Counted from the first letter of the stretch, positions 1 to 5,203 are shown. The stretch is DNA of 5,422 nucleotides from an uncultured Collinsella sp. (GCA_902491135.1 CABUGR010000094.1:1-5422); one strand, 5' to 3'. Numbers and translations: made by a program. Notes: generated from the sequence alone by a model not told the origin.

Positions 1-338
1 TGGCCAACGCGATCATCCTGCCGCACATGCTTCGCGCTTATGGTGACGCCGCCGCCCCCAAGCTTGCCGATCTTGCTCGCATGGCGGGCATTGCGCCGGC
101 TACCGCGCAGGACAGTCTTGCGGCCGAGGCCTTTATCGATTGGGTCGACCGCATGAACGCCGCCTTGGGCATACCCAAATATGTGACGGGCATTCGCCGC
201 TCCGACATTTCCGAGATGGCGGCGCATGCCGATGCCGAGGCCAATCCCCTGTACCCCGTTCCGCTTCTAATGGACCGCTTGGAGCTCGAGCATATGTACG
301 AAGTCGTTGCAGGTGGTATGTTTGAGAGCGAGAATTAG
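1..338 (+). CDS. Iron-containing alcohol dehydrogenase, C-terminal 111 residues (5' end outside window)
   Basis: The reading frame is open from the first base and ends at TAG 336-338; the first complete codon is at 3. It opens with ANAIILPHM, the signature just after the last metal-binding histidine of group III Fe-dependent alcohol dehydrogenases. The family then has an all-helical C-terminal domain, and the fragment fits: a KLADLARMAG helix, LGIPKYVTGI, and the tail ANPLYPVPLLMDRLELEHMY, close to the usual NP-x-YPVP ending. The family catalyses NAD(P)H-dependent interconversion of alcohols and aldehydes or ketones in the cytosol. The Asp/His metal ligands and nucleotide-binding domain lie upstream, so catalytic competence cannot be judged. 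The stop overlaps the next gene's ribosome binding site, which points to co-transcription with the aldehyde dehydrogenase. The family call is firm; the substrate is unknown. Confidence 0.88.
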   Translation, partial: ANAIILPHMLRAYGDAAAPKLADLARMAGIAPATAQDSLAAEAFIDWVDRMNAALGIPKYVTGIRRSDISEMAAHADAEANPLYPVPLLMDRLELEHMYEVVAGGMFESEN

Positions 339-342
339 GAGG
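337..342 (+). promoter_or_regulatory. Ribosome binding site of the aldehyde dehydrogenase, overlapping the upstream stop codon
   Basis: AGGAGG is a full Shine-Dalgarno core. Its first two bases are the last two of the alcohol dehydrogenase TAG. Only 8 nt separate the two genes, so translational coupling in one operon is likely. Confidence 0.85.
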
Positions 343-346
343 GCCC

Positions 347-1726
347 ATGAACACCGCGGAAATTGCGCGCATCGTCGGCGATCAGCGCGCCTACTTTAAG
401 ACGCACGCTACGTTTGATGTTGATGCTCGACGTCGCGCGCTCGCGAGTTTACGCGATGCGGTGCGGGCCCACGAGGCCGATATCGCCCATGCGCTCAAGA
501 CCGATTTGGGAAAGTCGCATGACGAGGCCTATATGTGCGAGATCGGCACGTCGCTTTCCGAGATTCGTCATCAGATTGCGCATGTGGCCCGATGGAGTCG
601 TCCGCGCCTGCGTCCGTGTGACCTCGCTAACGCCGTGAGCGTGTGCAAAACGCAAGCCGTGCCCTATGGCGTCACACTCATCATGGCGCCTTGGAACTAT
701 CCGTTTTTGCTGACGCTCGAGCCGCTCGCTGGCGCCCTTGCCGCGGGCAATACCGTGGTCATCAAGCCGAGCGCCTATGCTCCGGCATCGAGCGCGGTGC
801 TCAGGCAAATCTGTGATGAGGCATTTGATCCGTGCCTGGTGACGGTTGTCGAGGGCGGGCGCGCCGAGAACGAAGCGTTGCTCGATGAGTGCTGGGACAA
901 GATCTTCTTTACCGGTAGCGTTCCGGTTGGCAAGCTCGTCATGGAGCGCGCAAGTAAAAACCTTACGCCCGTGACGCTTGAGCTGGGCGGAAAGAGTCCC
1001 TGCATCGTGGATGCGACGGCAAACTTGAAGGTCGCGGCACGGCGCATCGCCTTTGGTAAATGGCTCAACGTGGGGCAGACCTGCGTGGCGCCCGACTACC
1101 TGCTGGTCGATACGCGCGTGCACGACGAGCTGCTGGGCCTCATCAAGGAGGAGGTCCGTCGCATGTTTGGCGAACATCCACTCGACAATGAGGATTACGG
1201 ACATATCGTCAATGCTAAGCATTTTGCGCGCGTGCGCGGGCTGATCGATCCCGATAAGGTCGTGCTGGGAGGCACGGCGCGCGAGTCGTCGCTCAAGATT
1301 GAGCCGACGATCCTAGACGGCGTGGCCCCCGATGACGCCGTGATGCAGGAGGAGATCTTCGGTCCCATCTTGCCGGTGCTGACGTTTGAGAGCCTAGACG
1401 AGGCCGAAGCGTTTATTACGGATCGTCCGACGCCGCTGGCCCTGTATATCTTTAGTCAGGACCGCGCAGTTCAGCAGCGCTTCGTGCGTTACGTGCCCTT
1501 TGGCGGTGGCTGTGTCAACGACACGATCATGCACTTGGCTACGAGCCATATGGGCTTTGGCGGCATGGGCGCGAGCGGTATGGGGCAGTACCATGGACGC
1601 GAGAGCTTCGATACGTTTAGCCACAAGAAGAGTATCGTGAACAAGGCAACTTGGCTGGACGTGCCGTTTCGGTATGCGCCCTACGCAAGCTGGAAGCACA
1701 AGTTCGTGCGCATGTTTGTGCATTAG
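347..1726 (+). CDS. NAD(P)+-dependent aldehyde dehydrogenase, class 3-like
   Basis: This 459-aa protein matches the length and landmarks of class 3 (ALDH3-type) aldehyde dehydrogenases, which oxidise aldehydes to carboxylic acids with NAD(P)+. Visible motifs are PWNYPF with oxyanion-hole Asn117, the cofactor strand VVIKPSAYAP (about 137-146), FFTGSVPVGK (187-196), LELGGKSP with general-base Glu212, GQTCVAPDY with catalytic Cys246, and EEIFGPILPV with Glu336. The C-terminus has the class 3 pattern SHMGFGGMGASGMG then HGRESFDTFSHKKS (about 400-429) and a basic, aromatic tail. That tail is not clearly a membrane anchor, so a cytosolic enzyme is likely. AGGAGG (337-342), four bases before the ATG, fixes the start and overlaps the stop of the upstream alcohol dehydrogenase. 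The pair could carry out stepwise alcohol-to-acid oxidation, or the reverse during redox balancing. All catalytic residues are present; the substrate is not predictable. Confidence 0.93.
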   Translation: MNTAEIARIVGDQRAYFKTHATFDVDARRRALASLRDAVRAHEADIAHALKTDLGKSHDEAYMCEIGTSLSEIRHQIAHVARWSRPRLRPCDLANAVSVCKTQAVPYGVTLIMAPWNYPFLLTLEPLAGALAAGNTVVIKPSAYAPASSAVLRQICDEAFDPCLVTVVEGGRAENEALLDECWDKIFFTGSVPVGKLVMERASKNLTPVTLELGGKSPCIVDATANLKVAARRIAFGKWLNVGQTCVAPDYLLVDTRVHDELLGLIKEEVRRMFGEHPLDNEDYGHIVNAKHFARVRGLIDPDKVVLGGTARESSLKIEPTILDGVAPDDAVMQEEIFGPILPVLTFESLDEAEAFITDRPTPLALYIFSQDRAVQQRFVRYVPFGGGCVNDTIMHLATSHMGFGGMGASGMGQYHGRESFDTFSHKKSIVNKATWLDVPFRYAPYASWKHKFVRMFVH

Positions 1727-1734
1727 AAAAGGGC

Positions 1735-1768
1735 GCAGGTAATACGAACAAGTGTTCCTATTACCTGC
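1735..1768. promoter_or_regulatory. LexA (SOS) operator inside a 34-bp near-perfect dyad
   Basis: The core at 1745-1758, CGAACAAGTGTTCC, matches every position of the Gram-positive LexA consensus CGAACRNRYGTTYC. The symmetry extends well beyond it: GCAGGTAATA (1735-1744) is exactly complementary to TATTACCTGC (1759-1768), and inside it GAACA faces TGTTC across a central AG. Only one C/C pair breaks the dyad. The site lies 9 bp after the aldehyde dehydrogenase stop and overlaps the proposed -35 of the next promoter, where a repressor would block initiation. Transcribed from upstream, the same dyad would fold into a hairpin followed by ATTTTG, so it might also attenuate read-through from the dehydrogenase operon. 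The match is seen directly; LexA binding is inferred. Confidence 0.8.
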
Positions 1769-1769
1769 A
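1752..1769 (+). repeat. Imperfect direct repeat, copy A (right half of the LexA dyad)
   Basis: This 18-nt stretch, GTGTTCCTA then TTACCTGCA, recurs at 2002-2021 with one substitution and a 2-nt insertion. Copy A is the right arm of the SOS dyad. Confidence 0.5.
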
Positions 1770-1783
1770 TTTTGCGTTAGACT
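1755..1783 (+). promoter_or_regulatory. Probable sigma-70-type promoter under LexA control
   Basis: TTCCTA (1755-1760) as -35 and TAGACT (1778-1783, 4 of 6) as -10 are separated by 17 bp. The -35 is weak and overlaps the right half of the LexA box. Transcription would start near 1790, giving a leader of about 42 nt before the small ORF at 1832. Confidence 0.4.
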
Positions 1784-1805
1784 ACTGTTATGGAGCACGG
1801 ATGGG

Positions 1806-1830
1806 CCAACTCCCTTTAGAAGGGATTTGG
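1806..1830 (+). promoter_or_regulatory. Leader hairpin that sequesters the Shine-Dalgarno site of the 27-aa ORF
   Basis: CCAA (1806-1809) pairs with TTGG (1827-1830), and TCCCTT (1811-1816) pairs with AAGGGA (1820-1825), across one C/T mismatch and a TAG triloop. That gives ten base pairs in 25 nt. The 3' arm contains the only Shine-Dalgarno sequence, AGAAGGGA (1818-1825 region), 6 nt before the ATG at 1832. Buried ribosome sites are typical of type I toxin mRNAs. Whether the stem forms in vivo is inference. Confidence 0.55.
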
Positions 1831-1831
1831 T

Positions 1832-1915
1832 ATGAACGTAAGCGATGTTATTTCGTTATTGGCGTTGTTGATTGCGGCTATCGAACTCGGTCTGTTTATC
1901 GGCCGAATGAAATAG
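1832..1915 (+). CDS. 27-aa hydrophobic single-helix peptide, candidate SOS-induced type I (TisB/holin-like) toxin
   Basis: The peptide starts MNVSDVISLL and ends LFIGRMK. Residues 6-24 form one hydrophobic segment rich in Leu, Ile and Ala, interrupted only by Glu18, with Asp5 before it and Arg25 and Lys27 after it. This is a minimal transmembrane helix with a positive C-terminal end. A stop at 1817 in this frame excludes an earlier start, and AAGGGA lies 6 nt upstream of the ATG. Context drives the call: a perfect Gram-positive LexA box and promoter precede it, and its ribosome site lies in a hairpin. E. coli TisB is a 29-aa, LexA-repressed membrane peptide with structured translation control; many Gram-positive holin-like toxins are similarly short. 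I recognise no specific homologue, so toxicity is inferred. It could instead be a regulatory membrane microprotein. The coding region looks AT-richer than its neighbours. Confidence 0.62.
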   Translation: MNVSDVISLLALLIAAIELGLFIGRMK

Positions 1916-1972
1916 CCGCCCCCGCGTAAGCGAAGACGGCCACTTCTCACGATGAAAACGTGTATCGGAGTT

Positions 1973-1997
1973 GGCAAGACCCGCGGCAACGGGTGCC
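1973..1997 (+). other. Bulged hairpin downstream of the 27-aa ORF (possible 3' end or RNA-interaction structure)
   Basis: GGCA (1973-1976) pairs with TGCC (1994-1997), and CCCG (1980-1983) pairs with CGGG (1990-1993). A 3-nt AGA bulge and a CGGCAA loop complete it, and one more T-A pair can close the base. No clean T-tract follows (ATCCGTGTTCC), so it is a poor intrinsic terminator. It could protect the 3' end of the small-ORF mRNA or lie within an antisense RNA. The remaining 1916-2151 region shows no convincing gene. Confidence 0.4.
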
Positions 1998-2001
1998 ATC
2001 C

Positions 2002-2021
2002 GTGTTCCTATCTTATCTGCA
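2002..2021 (+). repeat. Imperfect direct repeat, copy B
   Basis: GTGTTCCTATCTTATCTGCA matches copy A at 17 of 18 aligned bases with one 2-nt gap. It lacks the left GAAC half-site, so it is not a complete LexA box. The two copies bracket the 27-aa ORF. Copy B contains the proposed -10 of a leftward promoter. Confidence 0.5.
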
Positions 2022-2038
2022 AGCGTTCTGTCGCGCAA
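2010..2038 (-). promoter_or_regulatory. Possible leftward promoter for an antisense RNA
   Basis: On the minus strand TTGCGC (2038-2033) and TAAGAT (2015-2010, 4 of 6) are separated by 17 bp. Transcription would start near 2003 and run back over the hairpin and 3' part of the 27-aa ORF, as in known type I antitoxin arrangements. The -35 is weak (3 of 6), and chance occurrence is quite possible. Confidence 0.2.
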
Positions 2039-2151
2039 GCGTTGAGGCAAACGATTGAAGGACGCAGACAGGATGTATTTGTGTCCGCACGGGACCGTAG
2101 ACTTCTCAATAAGGTTACACACCGGTTTATCCGGCCGTTAGAGGAGCTGCT

Positions 2152-2478
2152 ATGTACGAGCCTTCGCGTGTTCTTCTGTCGTTTCATATCGCAGGATTTC
2201 AATATGCCGACGGCGCTTTGGTCCTAGGCGATCTTAAAGCGGGCGATAAACTGACACTGTGTGCCGAGCGCGATAATCCCCATGATCCCGAGGCAGTTGC
2301 GATCTACTATGGCAAGACCAAACTTGGCTACGTTCCGGGAAACGAGGTCGGTCCACTGTCCTTGATGATGTATTACGGCCACGAGGACGTGTTTGAGGCC
2401 CGCGTGCAACAGGTTGCCCCCGAGCGCAGCCCGTGGCACCAGGTGCGCGTTGGCCTCTATGTGGTGGATGCCCGCTAA
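2152..2478 (+). CDS. Stand-alone HIRAN-domain protein
   Basis: This 108-aa protein is almost entirely a HIRAN domain, the OB/SH3-like fold that in HLTF/Rad5-type remodellers binds 3'-OH single-stranded DNA ends. The characteristic order is visible: FHIAGFQYADGALVL (about 11-25), the Gly-Asp-x-Leu strand GDKLTL, the diagnostic ERDNPHDPEAVAIYY (about 39-53), and KLGYVPGNEV (about 57-66). The C-terminal strand carries SPWHQVRVGLYV. GAGGAG sits 5 nt before the ATG. An 18-nt gap to the next small gene suggests co-transcription. No helicase or nuclease domain is fused. Single-domain bacterial HIRAN proteins are uncharacterised as far as I know, so a DNA-end or stalled-fork role is extrapolated from eukaryotic relatives. 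I could not identify a convincing promoter in the upstream 230 nt. Confidence 0.85.
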   Translation: MYEPSRVLLSFHIAGFQYADGALVLGDLKAGDKLTLCAERDNPHDPEAVAIYYGKTKLGYVPGNEVGPLSLMMYYGHEDVFEARVQQVAPERSPWHQVRVGLYVVDAR

Positions 2479-2496
2479 TCGGTAAGGGAGGCTGCC

Positions 2497-2676
2497 ATGC
2501 TTGACGACGATGACCTGTTCGATTTGACGGATGATCCGTTTGAGTGGGATATGCTACTCGATGACGATGAGCTGGAGCAGGATCGCAAAAAGCAAAAGGA
2601 TAAGAACGCCCAGGGCAAAGGTTCGAATAAAAAGGACGAGTGCCGCCGCGGACTGTTCGGCGGGCTCTTTGGCTAA
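2497..2676 (+). CDS. 59-aa hypothetical protein with acidic N-terminus and Gly-Leu-Phe tail
   Basis: I do not recognise a family. The ORF begins at ATG 2497, 5 nt after a strong Shine-Dalgarno (AAGGGAGG, 2484-2491), and ends at TAA 2674-2676. Residues 1-28 are very acidic with aromatic and leucine residues (LDDDDLFDL, DDPFEWDMLLDDDELE). Residues 29-48 are Lys/Gln/Asn-rich and probably disordered. The end is CRRGLFGGLFG, a basic-then-hydrophobic motif that could be an interaction or membrane-touching tail. There is no signal peptide or transmembrane helix. The gene follows the HIRAN gene after 18 nt, so the two are probably one operon and might act together. The ribosome site, codon usage like the neighbours and composition support a real gene. 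Confidence 0.65.
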   Translation: MLDDDDLFDLTDDPFEWDMLLDDDELEQDRKKQKDKNAQGKGSNKKDECRRGLFGGLFG

Positions 2677-2696
2677 CCGCCGCATCGCTGTGTCTG

Positions 2697-2702
2697 TATA
2701 CT
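2697..2702 (+). promoter_or_regulatory. Probable -10 element for the metallophosphoesterase gene
   Basis: TATACT matches TATAAT at 5 of 6 positions. It lies in the 66-nt gap before the next gene, about 40 nt ahead of its ATG. No good -35 exists at standard spacing, so the promoter is only moderately supported. Confidence 0.4.
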
Positions 2703-2742
2703 TAGCACGAGTTGGATGCATTGCGAAATGAGGGCATAGACG

Positions 2743-3288
2743 ATGATGTGGTTTACCGCCGACCTGCACCTGGGCGATACGAATATCTTGCACGACATGG
2801 ATCGACCGTTTGATTCGGTCGAGGAGATGAACCGCAAGGTCATCGATGCCATCAATGAGTGCGTGGCTGCGGACGACCGCCTCTATATCCTGGGAGACTT
2901 TACGTATCGCTTGCCCATGGCGGAGGCGGTGCGCCTGCGCGAGCGTATCGAATGCAAGAATGCGACGCTCATCCGCGGTAACCATGACGGCGACTGGGAA
3001 GATCCCGACGCCCCGCAAATTTGGGAAGACGTGCGCGATTACCTGGAGATTGCTCCCGGCTATGCCAAGGGTCATCGTCTGGTGATGAGCCACTACCCCA
3101 TGCTCAGCTGGAACGGCAAGGCACGTGGCGCCATTATGCTGCATGGGCATATCCACAGCAGGGGTGACCGCACCAACGCACGCAACCGCGATCGCGAGCG
3201 CCCCATTTACCGCTACGATGTGGGCCTCGACGCCAATGACTACAAGCCCGTAAGTCGTGATCAAATCCTCGGCTATTTTGGACTGTAA
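2743..3288 (+). CDS. Small calcineurin-like metallophosphoesterase
   Basis: This 181-aa protein carries the complete motif set of the calcineurin-like phosphoesterase fold, which binds two divalent metals and hydrolyses phosphomono- or diesters. The motifs are ADLHLGD (Asp7, His9), ILGDFT (Asp52), IRGNHDGD (Asn80, His81, Asp82), the MSHYP loop (His117), and LHGHIHS (His134, His136, His138). YDVGLDAND (about 158-166) corresponds to the family's terminal N/D-V-G-x-D strand. The length fits the compact single-domain cytosolic subgroup also found in phages. Substrates of this subgroup are not predictable from sequence. TGAGGG lies 8 nt before ATG 2743; the adjacent ATG at 2746 is the alternative start, with less good spacing (11 nt). 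A weak promoter lies between it and the 59-aa gene, so it may be independently transcribed or a third operon member. Confidence 0.9.
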   Translation: MMWFTADLHLGDTNILHDMDRPFDSVEEMNRKVIDAINECVAADDRLYILGDFTYRLPMAEAVRLRERIECKNATLIRGNHDGDWEDPDAPQIWEDVRDYLEIAPGYAKGHRLVMSHYPMLSWNGKARGAIMLHGHIHSRGDRTNARNRDRERPIYRYDVGLDANDYKPVSRDQILGYFGL

Positions 3289-3293
3289 TTCTC

Positions 3294-3332
3294 GAACCAC
3301 CACAAAGGGGACAGGCACCTTTGTGGTGGTTC
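3294..3332. repeat. REP-like 15-bp perfect hairpin with GGGGACAGGCACC core
   Basis: GAACCACCACAAAGG (3294-3308) is perfectly complementary to CCTTTGTGGTGGTTC (3318-3332) around a GGACAGGCA loop. There is no T-tract after it, so it is unlikely to be a terminator itself. The AAAGGGGACAGGCACCT core is one I recall as dispersed in many bacterial genomes, including near REP-associated (IS200-like) transposases. No transposase is present here, so this would be a solitary, non-autonomous copy. It sits 5 bp after the phosphoesterase stop. Confidence 0.6.
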
Positions 3333-3333
3333 T

Positions 3334-3368
3334 GGCGCCGTTGCCATTATGGCGGCGGCGCCTTTTTT
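3334..3368 (+). terminator. Strong intrinsic terminator after the metallophosphoesterase gene
   Basis: GGCGCCG (3334-3340) pairs with CGGCGCC (3356-3362), and GCCA (3343-3346) pairs with TGGC (3350-3353). Two G-U pairs bridge the segments, giving a 13-bp stem with a TTA loop. Six Ts (3363-3368) follow directly. Confidence 0.92.
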
Positions 3369-3394
3369 GTCCGCGCGGCGCGGTAGAGTATAGT
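3367..3394 (+). promoter_or_regulatory. Promoter of the DUF2130 gene
   Basis: TTGTCC (3367-3372, 4 of 6) and TATAGT (3389-3394, 5 of 6) are 16 bp apart. The predicted start near 3401 gives a short leader with GAGGAG, 5 nt before ATG 3427. The -35 overlaps the end of the terminator T-tract, so the gene is probably its own transcription unit. Confidence 0.55.
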
Positions 3395-3426
3395 CGGTTG
3401 AAATTTGCGTCCATCGAGGAGCTGCC

Positions 3427-5184
3427 ATGAATGAGATCAGGTGCCCGCATTGCGGCGAAGTCTTTAAGGTCGATGCGTCCGGCTATGCGGATATCGTCAA
3501 GCAAGTACGCGATGCCGAGTTTTCGCGCGATCTGGATGAGCGTGTGAGGGCAGTCCAGCGCGAGGGCGAGCAGGCGCTGGAGCTTGAGCGCTCGCGTTCG
3601 ACGGCTGCTTTGCAGGAGGCAGAGTCTCAGCGCAACGCTCAGCTCGTTGAGCAGAAGAACGCTGCGGCTCAGCAGCTGGCACAAGAGGTCGCCAAGCGCG
3701 ATGCCGAGCTTGCCGAGTTGCGCGCCAAGCTCGAGGGCGCTGTCGCAGAGCGCGAGAGCGCAAGTCAGCGTGCGGCGGTTGAGGCCCGTGCCGATGCTCA
3801 GAAGGAGAATGCCGAGCTTCAGCGCGAGATCGACAATTTGCGTGCGCAGCTGGGACGCAAAGATGACGAAGCCAAGCTTGCCGAGTCGGCGGCGCGCAAC
3901 GCTGCTCAAAACGACTTAGCTGCACGTGATGCTCAGATTGCCAAGCTGCAGGCCAGGCTTGCAGCGGCTGACAAGGCCCAGGAGATGGCGCTTGCCGCTG
4001 CCGCGGCAGAGTCGCAGCGTGAGCTCGATGCCGCTCGCAGCGAGGCCGAGCGCGTGCTTGCTGACTACCGCGCGACGGTACAAGAGAAGTTTTCCGCCGC
4101 AAAGGCACAATCTGAGCAAGAGGCCGAGGGTCTGCGTGCCCAGCTGCGCGAGCAGGAGCTGATGGCAAAAATGAACTTGTCGGAGGCAGTCGCGGCGGCG
4201 GAACGAGAGCGCGATGAGGCGCGTGCCAAACTGACGAGCGAGCTGGCGGTGCGCGATTCTCGCGAGGAGCAGGCCAAGGCGGCACACGAGCTCGAGCTTG
4301 CGCAGGCCAAGCGCGCGAGCGATGACCTGATTCGCTACAAGGACGAAGAGATTGAGCGTCTTAAGGACATGAAGGTCCGCCTGTCCACCAAGATGGTGGG
4401 CGAGTCGCTCGAGCAGCACTGCGAGACCGAGTTCAATCGCCTGCGCATGACGGCGTTTCCCAATGCATATTTCGAGAAAGATAACGATGCATCCGAGGGC
4501 ACCAAGGGCGATTTTATCTTCCGCGAGTGCGACGCGAGCGGTAACGAGGTCATCTCGATTATGTTCGAGATGAAAAACGAGAACGACGAGACCGCGACCA
4601 AGCATAAAAACGAGGACTTCTTTAAGAAACTCGATCACGATCGTCGCCAGAAAGGCTGTGAGTACGCGGTGCTCTGCACACTGCTCGAGCCCGAGAGCGA
4701 GCTCTATAACGCAGGGATAGTCGACGTGAGCTATCGCTACGAGAAGATGTACGTGATTCGCCCGCAGTTTTTCATTCCCATGATTACACTTCTTCGCAAC
4801 GCCGCCATGGGTTCGCTGCGCTATAAACAGGAGCTAGCGGAGTATAAACAGCAGAATATCGACGTTACGAACTTCGAAGCCAAGATGGAGAAGTTCAAGA
4901 ACGATTTCGGCCGCAACTACGAGATCGCGAGCCGCAAGTTTCAAACGGCGATCGATGAGATCGACAAGACGATTAGCCATCTGCAGAAAACCAAGGAGGC
5001 GTTGCTGTCCTCCGAGAACAATCTGCGCCTAGCCAACAAGAAAGCCGACGATCTTACCATTCGCAAGCTCACCTGGGGTAACAAGACCATGAAGGTGGCG
5101 TTTGACGAGGCGCGCGGGGCTGCGACGGAGACAAACGATGAGCCCGCCGAGGCGGATTCATATGAGGTCGAGGATGCCGAGTAA
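3427..5184 (+). CDS. DUF2130-type coiled-coil protein with PD-(D/E)XK nuclease-like C-terminal domain
   Basis: This 585-aa protein has the DUF2130 layout. The N-terminus is [12 protein letters not shown] with Cys6 and Cys9, a single CxxC rather than a full zinc ribbon. A very long Ala/Glu/Arg/Gln-rich coiled coil covers about residues 30-318. The conserved domain follows (about 319-475): [25 protein letters not shown], and [11 protein letters not shown]. Glu326 or Glu329, Asp362, Glu381 and Lys383 fit a PD-(D/E)XK active site (GD, then ExK), so a DNA-acting nuclease role is plausible. A second helical segment (about 484-545) and an acidic tail complete it. There is no signal peptide. Coiled coil plus nuclease-like fold resembles RmuC in architecture, not clearly in ancestry. 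The gene stands alone between a terminator with its own promoter and a convergent gene. The family call is strong; biochemical function is unproven as far as I know. Confidence 0.85.
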   Translation: MNEIRCPHCGEVFKVDASGYADIVKQVRDAEFSRDLDERVRAVQREGEQALELERSRSTAALQEAESQRNAQLVEQKNAAAQQLAQEVAKRDAELAELRAKLEGAVAERESASQRAAVEARADAQKENAELQREIDNLRAQLGRKDDEAKLAESAARNAAQNDLAARDAQIAKLQARLAAADKAQEMALAAAAAESQRELDAARSEAERVLADYRATVQEKFSAAKAQSEQEAEGLRAQLREQELMAKMNLSEAVAAAERERDEARAKLTSELAVRDSREEQAKAAHELELAQAKRASDDLIRYKDEEIERLKDMKVRLSTKMVGESLEQHCETEFNRLRMTAFPNAYFEKDNDASEGTKGDFIFRECDASGNEVISIMFEMKNENDETATKHKNEDFFKKLDHDRRQKGCEYAVLCTLLEPESELYNAGIVDVSYRYEKMYVIRPQFFIPMITLLRNAAMGSLRYKQELAEYKQQNIDVTNFEAKMEKFKNDFGRNYEIASRKFQTAIDEIDKTISHLQKTKEALLSSENNLRLANKKADDLTIRKLTWGNKTMKVAFDEARGAATETNDEPAEADSYEVEDAE

Positions 5185-5203
5185 GGCATAGCATATAGTG
5201 CAA

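Noticed and set aside
449..1222. A 257-codon minus-strand ORF inside the aldehyde dehydrogenase
   Set aside because: It is a shadow of a gene with complete catalytic motifs. No family pattern or ribosome site supports it.
1801..1929. A 42-codon frame from ATG 1801 overlapping the 27-aa ORF
   Set aside because: It has no Shine-Dalgarno and an incoherent composition. The alternative frame gives a clean hydrophobic helix with a well-spaced ribosome site.
2122..2134. CCGG-TTTAT-CCGG small hairpin just before the HIRAN ribosome site
   Set aside because: CCGG is itself palindromic, so a 4-bp stem here is expected by chance and has no supporting context.
1952..2227. A 91-codon plus-strand ORF with a Cys-rich start (CIGVGKTRGNGCHPC)
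   Set aside because: It lacks a Shine-Dalgarno site, overlaps the HIRAN gene by 76 nt in another frame, and covers the structured hairpin region. The cysteines look like chance, though an expressed peptide here cannot be fully excluded.
3294..3332. Reading the 15-bp hairpin as the phosphoesterase terminator
   Set aside because: No T-tract follows it on either strand, while the next hairpin has a clear T6 tail.
2554..3909. A 451-codon open frame on the minus strand
   Set aside because: It runs antisense across the 59-aa gene, the metallophosphoesterase, a strong terminator and the start of the DUF2130 gene. Its Leu/Ala-rich translation shows no recognisable domain and is explained by codon bias of the plus-strand genes.
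3497..4638. Several long ORFs in other frames within the DUF2130 coiled-coil region
   Set aside because: Repetitive GC-rich codons for Ala, Glu, Arg and Gln leave other frames open. Their translations are low-complexity Arg/Pro/Ser/Leu-rich with no domains.
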